A DNA stretch of 10,366 nucleotides from Leucothrix mucor (GTDB lineage Bacteria > Pseudomonadota > Gammaproteobacteria > Thiotrichales > Thiotrichaceae): assembly GCA_011322515.1 (NCBI GenBank), contig DRMS01000171.1, positions 1-10,366 of the forward strand, in the 5' to 3' direction. Position numbers and translations under genes: made by a program. The notes below the pieces were generated by a model. That model was not told the DNA's origin, did no database searches, and saw only the letters and a program-made list of their open reading frames with translations. Positions 1 through 6,147 of the stretch are shown here, piece after piece; position 1 is the stretch's first letter, and every line of letters starts with the position of its first letter.

Positions 1-477
1 ACTAATTTGCCCTTCCATACGAATCACAGCACCCGAAACGAGTGGTTTTTTAGACTTAAAACAGGCTTGGTTAATGGCAAAACGTGAGCTGAAATTATCG
101 CTACAATCAAGCACTAAATCATAGTGCTCAATAATATTATCAAGTGCATTACCTTCTAGCTTTTCTGGGTATTTTATAACCGTAATATCAGGGTTGATGC
201 GGTTAATGCTTTGCTCGGCAGAGTCTACTTTTGATAAGCCAATGGTGTTATTACTGTGAATAATTTGCCGCTGTAGATTGCTTAATTCGACTTCATCAAA
301 ATCACAAATCCCTAGCGTACCAATCCCCGCAGAAGCAAGATAGAGGGCAACAGGTGAACCTAATCCCCCCATGCCGATAATTAAAACCTTAGAGTCTAAT
401 AGTGTTTGTTGCCCCTTAATATCAATATCTGAGAGGAGAATTTGGCGGCTATAGCGCAGTAATTGAGTATCATCCAT
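1..477 (-). CDS. moeB: MoeB/ThiF-family adenylyltransferase, N-terminal part (3' end outside the window)
   Basis: E1-like enzyme that uses ATP to adenylate the C-terminal glycine of a small sulfur-carrier protein (MoaD in molybdopterin synthesis, or ThiS in thiamine synthesis). It is cytoplasmic. 159 residues are visible, starting MDDTQLLRYSRQILL, the typical MoeB N-terminus. The nucleotide-binding glycine loop GMGGLGS lies near residues 35-41, followed by DFDEVELSNLQRQ, the DLVLDCSDN segment, and SGAVIRMEGQ at the cut edge. The order and spacing match E. coli MoeB closely. The ATG is 3 bp after the upstream gene's stop, with AGGA 7 nt before it inside that gene, so the two are probably co-transcribed and coupled. 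The C-terminal zinc cysteines lie outside the window. MoeB, ThiF and HesA cannot be separated with certainty from this half, and a C-terminal rhodanese fusion cannot be excluded. Confidence 0.9.
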   Translation of the reverse strand, partial: MDDTQLLRYSRQILLSDIDIKGQQTLLDSKVLIIGMGGLGSPVALYLASAGIGTLGICDFDEVELSNLQRQIIHSNNTIGLSKVDSAEQSINRINPDITVIKYPEKLEGNALDNIIEHYDLVLDCSDNFSSRFAINQACFKSKKPLVSGAVIRMEGQIS

Positions 478-480
478 TGC

Positions 481-1014
481 TTAATCCTGAAAAAATAGCA
501 GTGGAAATTTTTCAGTAATAATCATAATAATTTTCTGATTTGAGTACACGCTATAGGTACGTGTGATAATGCGATGATGTGCTTCGATACCAAAATAAGG
601 TGCTAGTTCTTCGGCATTTTTCTCTTCAATCGACAAAATGTTTTTATAGGTTTCAAGACGATATTTAATCCATAATTTGCCGATGGGTTGGTTGGATTCT
701 AAGAGGTCTTTGCGAAAATCTGCGCTTAAATGATGAATAAAAATTGTTGAATCCGCGTAGATCCAATTCTTACCTGTCAATTGCCCTTGCAAGAAAATTT
801 CACGTTGCAATACATCGGTGGGTATATCAATATCTAACGTATCATTATGCGGAAAGGTGCTGATACCTTGTTGAATTTTTTCATTAAGTTTATGGACAAT
901 AATGGGTTCATCCAGATAATGCTCCAATAATTTTGTCACCGTGCCATCAGTAATCAGTAGGATTTTCTGAAAGCGACTCAAATGGGTTAAGTTTGCTAGG
1001 GGGAATTTATTCAT
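481..1014 (-). CDS. chorismate pyruvate-lyase-like protein (DUF98/UbiC-like)
   Basis: Probable lyase releasing pyruvate from chorismate to give 4-hydroxybenzoate, the first committed ubiquinone precursor. The 177 residues resemble the DUF98 type (as in mycobacterial Rv2949c) more than E. coli UbiC. Visible family traits are ILLITDGTVTKLLEHYLDEPI (start near residue 18), an LQREIFL strand with Arg71, YADSTIFI, and PIGKLWIKYRLETYKN near 110-124, which carries the conserved PIG-L and Glu121. There is no signal peptide or membrane segment, and the length is normal for the family. The ATG at 1014 lacks a strong Shine-Dalgarno. moeB follows at once on the same strand and bolA lies upstream across a palindromic repeat. 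The family assignment is good. The product and the pathway (ubiquinone or another 4-hydroxybenzoate-derived compound) are inferred. Confidence 0.75.
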   Translation of the reverse strand: MNKFPLANLTHLSRFQKILLITDGTVTKLLEHYLDEPIIVHKLNEKIQQGISTFPHNDTLDIDIPTDVLQREIFLQGQLTGKNWIYADSTIFIHHLSADFRKDLLESNQPIGKLWIKYRLETYKNILSIEEKNAEELAPYFGIEAHHRIITRTYSVYSNQKIIMIITEKFPLLFFQD

Positions 1015-1049
1015 TGAGGAAGCTCAGGGGATTAAATAAAATTCGAAAC

Positions 1050-1234
1050 TTAAGTACCCGCGCAAAAATAATCTAATATTTTCTGATACCCAAAAAGCAA
1101 GGCATAGCAATTTATTTTCCGATCTTCTGCGTTGCTACTCTAGTCACATAGCTCACTATGCTTCTTTCGTAGTGCCTTGAAGATCAAAAAATATCCTGAG
1201 AAAATTATTAGACTATTTTTGCTTGGCTACTTAA
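1050..1234. repeat. palindromic repeat family 1, copy A (MITE-like)
   Basis: A 185-bp imperfect palindrome between ubiC-like and bolA. The terminal inverted repeats run about 35 bp: TTAAGTACCCGCGCAAAAAT at the left and, read on the other strand, TTAAGTAGCCAAGCAAAAAT at the right, both continuing into (A/G)TCTAATA. The core is bounded by GATCTTC (1121-1127) and GAAGATC (1179-1185). A second copy lies in opposite orientation at 5986-6147. There is no coding capacity, so any mobility would depend on a transposase elsewhere. It ends 16 bp from the bolA stop and could fold into a hairpin when transcribed. Confidence 0.8.
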
Positions 1235-1249
1235 AGCAGAATTTTTATA

Positions 1250-1564
1250 CTATGAAAGACCACCGCCTAAGCATTCTGGGGAGTTGGAGACTTTCCCTGC
1301 TTTTTCAAAATACTCATCAGGTGTCATTGTGTGCAAGGATAGTGCATGAATGCTACCTGCCAACTCCTTAGCTAACGCCTCATTAATCATCCGATGACGT
1401 GCAATCAGCATCTTGCCATCAAACGCTTTACTCACTGCAATAACCTTAAAATGTGACTCGGCATCAGCGGGTACATTATGCATATGTGTCTCATTGATAA
1501 CTTCTAATACATCAGGTTCTAGCGCAGTGGTTAATTTAGTTTTGATTGTTTCTTGCATGCTCAT
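1250..1564 (-). CDS. bolA: BolA family protein
   Basis: Small cytoplasmic BolA protein, known from other bacteria as a partner of monothiol glutaredoxins in iron-sulfur handling and as a stress and morphology regulator. The 104 residues align along their whole length with E. coli BolA: LEVINETHMHNVPADAESHFKV, then HRMINEALAKEL, IHALSLHTMTPDEY, and a C-terminal S-P-x-C-x-G-G segment. The conserved histidines and the class II KH-like fold segment are present. I chose the ATG at 1564 because AAGGA lies 8 nt upstream and the family N-terminus begins there. The frame is open up to 1627, but a TATAAT box at 1593-1598 lies within that extension and the longer N-terminus is unlike BolA. It probably has its own promoter. 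Assignment is firm. Confidence 0.93.
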   Translation of the reverse strand: MSMQETIKTKLTTALEPDVLEVINETHMHNVPADAESHFKVIAVSKAFDGKMLIARHRMINEALAKELAGSIHALSLHTMTPDEYFEKAGKVSNSPECLGGGLS

Positions 1565-1592
1565 TGGTGAAATCCTTGGGTTTTGAATGGGG

Positions 1593-1598
1593 ATTATA
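1593..1598 (-). promoter_or_regulatory. -10 box of the bolA promoter
   Basis: On the minus strand CTGTATAATCCC contains a perfect TATAAT, about 29 nt before the bolA ATG. Transcription would begin near 1586 and leave a leader of about 22 nt carrying the AAGGA ribosome-binding site. No good TTGACA-like -35 is seen 16-18 bp upstream. That would suit an activator-dependent or SigmaS-type promoter, as known for E. coli bolA, but this is inference. Confidence 0.55.
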
Positions 1599-1668
1599 CA
1601 GAAAGTTGTGTTTAAAATGAGAATCACAAGTTCAGTTATAATTTGACTTAGAAACCCTCATACCACTT

Positions 1669-1835
1669 GGCTACCAGTTTAAGGCGGGATAGTTCAGTTT
1701 CTGCTATTCACCCGCACCCTTCGACAAGCTCAGGAAGCGGTGTCCTGAGTCTACCGAAGGGCTAGTTCCCTGAGCTTGTCGAAGGGTGCGGGTTATTTGC
1801 CATGACGTTACTTGTCCCGCCTTAAGTTGGTAGCC
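1669..1835. repeat. palindromic repeat family 2, copy 1 (CTTCGACAAGCTCAGG type)
   Basis: A 167-bp nested palindrome. The outer inverted repeats are GGCTACCAGTTTAAGGCGGG at the left and, read on the other strand, GGCTACCAACTTAAGGCGGG at the right. Inside are perfect 25-bp arms at 1710-1734 and 1769-1793 built around CCCTTCGACAAGCTCAGG, with a 34-nt spacer. From 1698 to 1835 it differs from the second copy (8917-9086) at only three positions. It is noncoding and lies between bolA and leuA. Confidence 0.85.
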
Positions 1836-1880
1836 ATAGGCGGGAACGAGGATTTCCTAACTATCCCGCCTTAAGTTGGT
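1836..1880. repeat. short derivative of repeat family 2
   Basis: Immediately after copy 1, AGGCGGGA (1838-1845) and TCCCGCCT (1864-1871) form an 8-bp inverted repeat. The right side continues as TCCCGCCTTAAGTTGG, the same end as the full repeat, but the core is unrelated and the left end is truncated. A comparable short element follows copy 2. Confidence 0.6.
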
Positions 1881-1890
1881 CGTCTATATC

Positions 1891-1945
1891 GCAAAGACAC
1901 AGAGTAGGCAAGGGGGCTTTTTTATTTTTCCTTGCCGAGTCTTGC
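1891..1945. repeat. imperfect inverted repeat downstream of leuA
   Basis: GGCAAGG (1907-1913) and CCTTGCC (1930-1936) form a 7-bp stem, flanked by GCAAAGAC (1891-1898) and GTCTTGC (1939-1945), which extend the pairing. It lies 45 bp beyond the leuA stop. No T-tract follows the stem on the leuA strand, so a terminator role is unsupported. Confidence 0.45.
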
Positions 1946-1989
1946 GTTCTTGAGAAATAGTTTTTATTCATTAAAAAAATGGTAGCTAT

Positions 1990-3537
1990 TTAAACACCAC
2001 TCTCCTGAGAGTGTTCTCGATCCACATTAATGGCTAATTTATTAAGCGCATCCAAATAAGCTTTTGCTGATGCTAATATAATATCAGTATCAACACCTTT
2101 GCCATAAACCAAGCGCCCCTCTTTTTGCAACCGCACATTAACTTCACCTTGCGAGTCAGTACCATTGGTTACGTTATTAACGGAGTAAAGCTCTAAGACA
2201 CCCGATTCTGGAACGATGGATTTAATCGCGGAATAAACGGCATCAACAGAGCCTCCACCATCAGCTTCACCTATGACTTCTTTGCCATCGATGGTAATAA
2301 TAACTTTGGCATGAGGCATTTCACCTGTTTCAGAGCAAACCCATGAGGAGACTAGTTTATAGGTAACGCTATCAGATGCTGAACGTGATTGGTTTGCGAT
2401 AACCATCAAGTCTTCATCATAAATCTCATGCTTAAGATCTGCCAAGGTTTTAAAGCGATCAAATGCTTCATTAAGTGCAGTTTCACTATCAAACTCAATG
2501 CCAATTTCTTTTAAACGTGCTTTTACAGCTGCACGTCCTGAGTGTTTACCTAAGACTAATTTATTATCACTCCAGCCTACATCTTGCGCCCGCATAATTT
2601 CATAGGTTTCGCGCGATTTTAAAATACCATCCTGATGAATACCTGATTCATGCGCAAAGGCATTTTTGCCAACAATTGCCTTATTAGGCTGTACAGGAAA
2701 GCCTGTAATAGAGGACACCATATGCGATGCAGGAACAATAATGCGAGTATCAATATGGGTATCGCAAGGGAAGATATCTTGTCGGGTTCTTACTGCCATG
2801 ACGATCTCTTCTAATGAGGCATTACCTGCTCTCTCGCCTAGACCATTGATGGTGCATTCAACCTGACGCGCACCATTAAGTACCGCAGAAAGTGAATTAC
2901 CTACTGCCAAACCTAAATCATTATGACAATGCACCGAGAAAATAGCTTTATCAGAATTTGGAACACGCTCAATGACCTGCCTTACTGTTTCACCAAACTG
3001 ATGTGGAATATTATAACCAACTGTATCGGGTATATTAATGGTGCTTGCGCCTGCATCAATGGCGGCTTCAACCACACGACACAAAAAATCCAAATCGGTA
3101 CGCCCTGCATCTTCGGCTGAAAATTCAACATCATCGGTGTATTGACGCGCTCTTTTCACTGCGCGTACAGCCTGTTCAAGCACTTGAGCAGGCTCCATAC
3201 GCAATTTTTCTTTCATATGGATGGGGGAGGTAGCAATAAAGGTGTGGATACGAGCTGATTCGGCGGGCTTAATTGCTTCTCCTGCTCTATCAATATCCTT
3301 ATCTAGTGCTCTTGCCAAGCCACAAACGGTGCTGTTTTTTATGGTTTTCGCTATCGCGTGTACTGACTCAAAATCACCAATACTGGCGATAGGAAAACCT
3401 GCTTCTATCACATCAACACGCATCTGCTCTAATATTTTGGCAATACGTATTTTTTCATCCTGAGTCATGGATGCGCCTGGGCTTTGTTCGCCATCACGCA
3501 AGGTTGTATCAAAAATAATTAAACGATTATCAGACAT
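1990..3537 (-). CDS. leuA: 2-isopropylmalate synthase
   Basis: Condenses acetyl-CoA with 2-oxoisovalerate to 2-isopropylmalate, the committed step of leucine synthesis; cytoplasmic. The 515 residues match the usual length of the bacterial enzyme. The N-terminal TIM-barrel begins with TTLRDGEQSPGASM (Asp15 in the metal site). The SVHCHNDLG segment supplies His203 and His205, and GLGERAGNASLEEIVM includes Asn239. The linker carries GKHSGRAAVK, and residues from about 370 form the LeuA allosteric domain used for leucine feedback, so control by leucine is expected. The ATG at 3537 has GGAG 7 nt upstream. pssA lies upstream on the same strand, as in ilv-pssA-leuA clusters, but 475 bp and a palindromic repeat separate the two. 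The promoter must therefore lie in about 46 bp, or within the repeat. No terminator is visible downstream. Confidence 0.97.
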   Translation of the reverse strand: MSDNRLIIFDTTLRDGEQSPGASMTQDEKIRIAKILEQMRVDVIEAGFPIASIGDFESVHAIAKTIKNSTVCGLARALDKDIDRAGEAIKPAESARIHTFIATSPIHMKEKLRMEPAQVLEQAVRAVKRARQYTDDVEFSAEDAGRTDLDFLCRVVEAAIDAGASTINIPDTVGYNIPHQFGETVRQVIERVPNSDKAIFSVHCHNDLGLAVGNSLSAVLNGARQVECTINGLGERAGNASLEEIVMAVRTRQDIFPCDTHIDTRIIVPASHMVSSITGFPVQPNKAIVGKNAFAHESGIHQDGILKSRETYEIMRAQDVGWSDNKLVLGKHSGRAAVKARLKEIGIEFDSETALNEAFDRFKTLADLKHEIYDEDLMVIANQSRSASDSVTYKLVSSWVCSETGEMPHAKVIITIDGKEVIGEADGGGSVDAVYSAIKSIVPESGVLELYSVNNVTNGTDSQGEVNVRLQKEGRLVYGKGVDTDIILASAKAYLDALNKLAINVDREHSQESGV

Positions 3538-3583
3538 TTTTCTACTCCATAAGCTGTACTAGCGCAATTTATCAATCGTTAGA

Positions 3584-3739
3584 AAGTTTCAAGTAATGAA
3601 TTTACCTATATTACGCTGATTTTTTGTTCCTGATTGGAGTATCTCAAGAGGCGCATAGTTGCTCTACGCAACGATTGAGATGATTCAAGCAGGGGACAAA
3701 AGGGCAAGTAAGATGGGGGTAGAATCATTGCTTGGAACT
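3584..3739. repeat. palindromic repeat family 3, copy 1 (MITE-like)
   Basis: A 156-bp element with terminal inverted repeats: AAGTTTCAAGTAATGAATTT at the left and, on the other strand, AGTTCCAAGCAATGATTCTA at the right. Inner shared blocks include TGATTGGAGTATCTCAAGAG and GGGCAAGTAAGATGGG. The inverted second copy is at 9171-9323. It occupies the region just upstream of leuA, ending 46 bp before its ATG. Confidence 0.8.
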
Positions 3740-4012
3740 AACTTCCTTAGCCATTACAGAAAACTGTTTTTATAAAATTCAAGGGGTACGTTTCTCCTCG
3801 TCAGGAACTTATCATTCAAATTATCTGCCCTAAGGCAGGAGATAGAGTGATAACGCGAGTAGAAGTGAAGCTGCAAAGAGAGCTTTAGGATAATCAGACA
3901 CGAGATAACCTGAGTGTTGTTGAATACTCATTGCAAAACCAGATGTTGCTGTGGGGTTATCTAAAAACATAAGAGTGAAAATACATAAAATTTTAACTAG
4001 CTTCAAGTAAAA
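3740..4012. other. pssA-leuA spacer outside the repeat
   Basis: About 270 bp with no recognised gene. The only coding candidate is the short minus-strand frame listed separately. CTGCC/GGCAG (3825-3837) can form a 5-bp stem over the stop of that frame. No promoter, tRNA or other repeat was recognised. Confidence 0.4.
3830..4006 (-). CDS. possible 58-residue membrane or secreted peptide
   Basis: Unrecognised. A minus-strand frame begins two codons after the pssA stop with TTG (read as Met), giving MKLVKILCIFTLMFLDNPTA. This looks like a signal peptide: a Lys-bearing n-region, a hydrophobic core, and Ala/Gly-type residues near 20-25. A short polar stretch with IQQHSGYLVSDYP follows, then a hydrophobic tail ALFAASLLLALSLYLLP before TAG. 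Starting at the ATG at 3970 instead would give 46 residues and lose the Lys-rich start. Neither start has a Shine-Dalgarno, so expression would depend on readthrough from pssA. It is in the same frame as pssA, so it could also be a remnant of a longer ancestral C-terminus. A frame this short can arise by chance. Confidence 0.25.
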   Translation of the reverse strand: MKLVKILCIFTLMFLDNPTATSGFAMSIQQHSGYLVSDYPKALFAASLLLALSLYLLP

Positions 4013-4780
4013 TTATTTTTTATTTTTCATAAATACTTTTTTAAGCGGGGTATTTTCCATTAGCCATAGAACAGGCCCTGAAAATGCATAGATCACAAAG
4101 ACGGCAAATAAAACAAGAGGAGGCGCAATAGCAACCAATGCAAATACCAGCGCGATGACGAGAACAAAAAGATGCGGTACTTTACTTCTAAAATCAAAAC
4201 CTTTAAAGCTATGGAATTTAATATTGCTGACCATCAATAAACCTGCAAACAAGGTCATTAATAAAGCAGGTGTTTGTATAGACCCACCATCTATCCCCAT
4301 ATCACTAAAGACCCATACCATGCCAACCATAAGCGCGGCAGAGGCTGGGCTTGGTAGACCGATAAAATAGCGACTATCCGTTTCTTCATGTTGTACATTA
4401 AAACGTGCCAGACGCAGCGCAGCGCAGGCTACATATATAAAGGCTGCCATCCAGCCTAATTTCCCCCATGATATAGCGACTTCTTTCATATGAACTAGAG
4501 CCCATAGATAGACAATCAAGCTAGGTGCAAGTCCAAAAGAAACCAGATCAGCGAGGCTGTCATATTGAGCGCCAAATTCAGACTGCGTATTAGTCAAGCG
4601 CGCAACACGACCATCCAAGCCATCTAGAACCATTGCAATAAAGATGGCAATAGCTGCAATTTCAAAGCGATCATTAATGGCGGCAATAATGGCATAAAAA
4701 CCACTAAACAAAGCAGCGGTAGTAAAAAGATTAGGCAACAAGAAGATGCCTTTATGAGGTGTTTTATTTTCAGTATTCAT
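4013..4780 (-). CDS. pssA: CDP-diacylglycerol-serine O-phosphatidyltransferase
   Basis: Integral membrane enzyme making phosphatidylserine from CDP-diacylglycerol and serine, the precursor of phosphatidylethanolamine. The 255 residues carry the full CDP-alcohol phosphotransferase signature DG-x2-AR-x8-G-x3-D-x3-D: Asp56, Gly57, Ala60, Arg61, Gly70, Asp74 and Asp78, preceded by Asp53. The N-terminus GIFLLPNLFTTAALFSGFYA is typical of the type II membrane enzyme. Multiple hydrophobic segments follow, and the C-terminus is basic (KKVFMKNKK). The ATG at 4780 is the only ATG after an in-frame stop, yet it has no Shine-Dalgarno. A strong terminator ends only 27 nt upstream, and a 42-codon frame overlaps the start as ATGA, which hints at coupled or attenuated expression. 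In related bacteria ilvC normally precedes pssA; it is absent here. Confidence 0.95.
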   Translation of the reverse strand: MNTENKTPHKGIFLLPNLFTTAALFSGFYAIIAAINDRFEIAAIAIFIAMVLDGLDGRVARLTNTQSEFGAQYDSLADLVSFGLAPSLIVYLWALVHMKEVAISWGKLGWMAAFIYVACAALRLARFNVQHEETDSRYFIGLPSPASAALMVGMVWVFSDMGIDGGSIQTPALLMTLFAGLLMVSNIKFHSFKGFDFRSKVPHLFVLVIALVFALVAIAPPLVLFAVFVIYAFSGPVLWLMENTPLKKVFMKNKK

Positions 4781-4905
4781 AAGTACATTAGTACCATATT
4801 TTCAGGCAAAAAAAAACGAGCCAATTGGCTCGTTTGAAACGTTCGTTTTAAATAACGACTTCTTGTTGTTAGCGGAATGGATAGTAGAGCATTCATACTT
4901 TCCAT
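4777..4905 (-). CDS. possible 42-codon leader frame overlapping the pssA start
   Basis: A minus-strand frame beginning MESMNALLSIPLTTRSRYLK and ending with TGA inside the pssA start (ATGA overlap). It runs straight through the terminator stem. A ribosome on it would open that hairpin and could then restart on pssA, which lacks its own ribosome-binding site. Against it: no Shine-Dalgarno precedes the ATG at 4905, there is no run of regulatory codons (a few Leu only), and an open frame of 42 codons is not rare by chance. Listed as a candidate only. Confidence 0.2.
   Translation of the reverse strand: MESMNALLSIPLTTRSRYLKRTFQTSQLARFFLPENMVLMYL
4808..4835 (-). terminator. strong intrinsic terminator upstream of pssA
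   Basis: A perfect palindrome, AAACGAGCC-AATT-GGCTCGTTT (4814-4835), followed on the minus strand by nine T residues. It stops leftward transcription 27 nt before the pssA ATG, although no minus-strand gene is recognised between it and the cvfB start. It may end a small RNA, act as an attenuator for pssA, or be the leftover terminator of a lost upstream gene such as ilvC. Confidence 0.8.
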
Positions 4906-4982
4906 TAGCTGAATGGGGAGAAGTTTGCTGATAGAAGGCATGATCATTTAAATTTATGCTGGCTATTGATCATTACTCACCT
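4836..4982. ncRNA. structured gene-free stretch, candidate small RNA (strand unknown)
   Basis: No convincing protein frame. Two adjacent stem-loops are visible. TAACGAC (4853-4859) pairs with GTTGTTA (4865-4871), using one G-U pair on the plus strand. A longer one pairs 4871-4886 with 4896-4910 (AGC, AATGGA and AGTA blocks, about 13 pairs) around a 9-nt loop. The stretch is bordered by a minus-strand terminator at its left and a plus-strand terminator-like hairpin at its right, so transcripts on either strand would end at its borders. No strong promoter was found, and the family is not recognised. Confidence 0.25.
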
Positions 4983-5008
4983 GTGCTAAAAGTAGTTTTG
5001 CACTTTTT
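4983..5008 (+). terminator. weak terminator-like hairpin upstream of cvfB
   Basis: GTGC and AAAA pair with TTTT and GCAC (one bulged T, loop GTAG), then five T residues. The stem is AT-rich and the tract short, so efficiency is uncertain. No plus-strand gene precedes it in the window. Confidence 0.4.
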
Positions 5009-5125
5009 CCTTCGTCATTTTGGAGGTGTTTTTATCGGGGATGACTGAGTAATGGTCAACGACCTATGAAGGGTGACCATATCTTGTTAAAATATAAAGA
5101 AATCCCCTTTTTAAGAGCTTCAGTT

Positions 5126-5968
5126 ATGTTAAGAATTGGTCAAAAAAATGTACTCAGTATTGTTAAACGGCTTCCACAAGGAATTTATCTGGATGGAGGA
5201 AAGCAAGGCGAAATATTATTACCCAATCGTTACTTAACCGATGATCTTAAAGTAGATGATGTGATTGAAGTATTTATCTACCTAGATTCAGAAGACCGTT
5301 TAGTCGCCACTACCGAGACCCCTTATGCAATGGTCGATGAATGTGCTTACCTTAAAGTCATTGCAACAAACAAGGTCGGAGCATTTCTAGATTGGGGTTT
5401 ACAAAAAGACTTACTAGTACCGCATCAAGAACAGAGACAGCCCTTCAAAGAAGGCGAATCCTATGTTGTTTATCTTTATTTAGATGAACGCACTAACCGC
5501 ATAGTAGCAACAACTTACTTAGACAGCCACCTCAGTGAAACAGCATTCTATTTTAAAGAAAATCAATCGGTTGATTTGCTTATTTGTAGTAAAACAGAGC
5601 TTGCTTATAAAGCGGTTATTGATCAAACTCATTTGGGATTGCTGTACGTCAATGAAGTTTTTCAGCCATTATCAGTGGGGCAGAAAATTAACGGTTATAT
5701 TAAAAAAATCAGAGTTGATAAGAAAATTGACCTTTGTTTGCAAATAGCGGGTACAGGTAAAAAAGACCAAGCTTTGGAAGTGGTTAAAAAGTCTATCGTA
5801 ACTCACTTGATTGCGAACCAAGGTAGCTCTACACTCTCTGATAGAAGTACCCCAGAAGATATTTACGCAACCTTTCATGTCAGCAAAAAAGTGTTTAAAC
5901 GTGCATTGAGTAGCCTTTATAAAGAGCGCGTGGTTTTATTGGAGGGGAATGTAGTTACTCTGGTTTAA
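5126..5968 (+). CDS. cvfB: S1-domain RNA-binding protein, CvfB/YitL family
   Basis: Cytoplasmic RNA-binding protein of the CvfB family, known as a virulence-factor regulator in staphylococci; its role in proteobacteria is undefined. The 280 residues show tandem S1-like barrels. The first runs from MLRIGQKNVLSIVK through GIYLDGGKQGEILLPNRY to YLDSEDRLVATT (about 1-63). The second contains VGAFLDWGLQKDLLVPHQEQ and ends YLDERTNRIVATTY (about 64-132). A third, weaker barrel spans roughly 140-215. A C-terminal winged helix has DRSTPEDIYATFHVSKKVFKRALSSLYKE (about 230-265). I prefer the ATG at 5126 because the family N-terminus starts there and AAGAG lies about 8 nt upstream. The frame opens at 5066 but has no Shine-Dalgarno there. 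TGGTCA/TGACCA (5053-5079) and TAAAAT (5088) lie in the proposed promoter region. The start choice is fairly sure and the family firm. Confidence 0.9.
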   Translation: MLRIGQKNVLSIVKRLPQGIYLDGGKQGEILLPNRYLTDDLKVDDVIEVFIYLDSEDRLVATTETPYAMVDECAYLKVIATNKVGAFLDWGLQKDLLVPHQEQRQPFKEGESYVVYLYLDERTNRIVATTYLDSHLSETAFYFKENQSVDLLICSKTELAYKAVIDQTHLGLLYVNEVFQPLSVGQKINGYIKKIRVDKKIDLCLQIAGTGKKDQALEVVKKSIVTHLIANQGSSTLSDRSTPEDIYATFHVSKKVFKRALSSLYKERVVLLEGNVVTLV

Positions 5969-5985
5969 GATAATCCAGATTACAA

Positions 5986-6147
5986 ATAAGTGCCCAAACA
6001 AAATTAATTTAACAAAATTTAGTTTGCTGTTTTTTGATATTCAAGGCATTGCGACGGGAGCATAGTGGGCTATGTGACCAAAGCAATAACGAAGAAGATC
6101 AGAAAACAGGGGCTAAATTGTTAGATTAATTTTGCGCTGGTACTTAA
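5986..6147. repeat. palindromic repeat family 1, copy B (inverted relative to copy A)
   Basis: A 162-bp element after cvfB. Read on the minus strand it begins TTAAGTACCAGCGCAAAATT, matching copy A's end, then continues with GATCTTCTTCG, a TCACATAGCCCACTATGC core and GCCTTGAATATCAAAAAACA, all colinear with copy A. The left end (ATAAGTGCCCAAACAAAATT) is its diverged terminal inverted repeat. It is noncoding. Its right end overlaps the first hairpin in front of the DUF1415 gene. Confidence 0.8.

Noticed and set aside
1177..1371. Plus-strand 64-codon frame antisense to the end of bolA
   Set aside because: It spans repeat copy A and the bolA coding strand, has no recognisable protein features, and is explained by the opposite-strand gene.
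1907..1936. GGCAAGG/CCTTGCC hairpin as the leuA terminator
   Set aside because: On the leuA strand no T-tract follows the stem, and the T-rich part lies in the loop.
3830..4006. Small peptide as a PEP-CTERM-type sorting-signal protein
   Set aside because: It lacks the PEP-like motif before the hydrophobic tail and the closing basic cluster.
4956..5048. Plus-strand 30-codon frame starting MLAIDHYSP upstream of cvfB
   Set aside because: No Shine-Dalgarno, it crosses the terminator-like hairpin, and the length is easily reached by chance.
5053..5079. TGGTCA/TGACCA inverted repeat as a defined operator for cvfB
   Set aside because: The arms are only 6 bp with a 15-bp spacer and match no regulator I can name. 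It is mentioned in the cvfB entry only.
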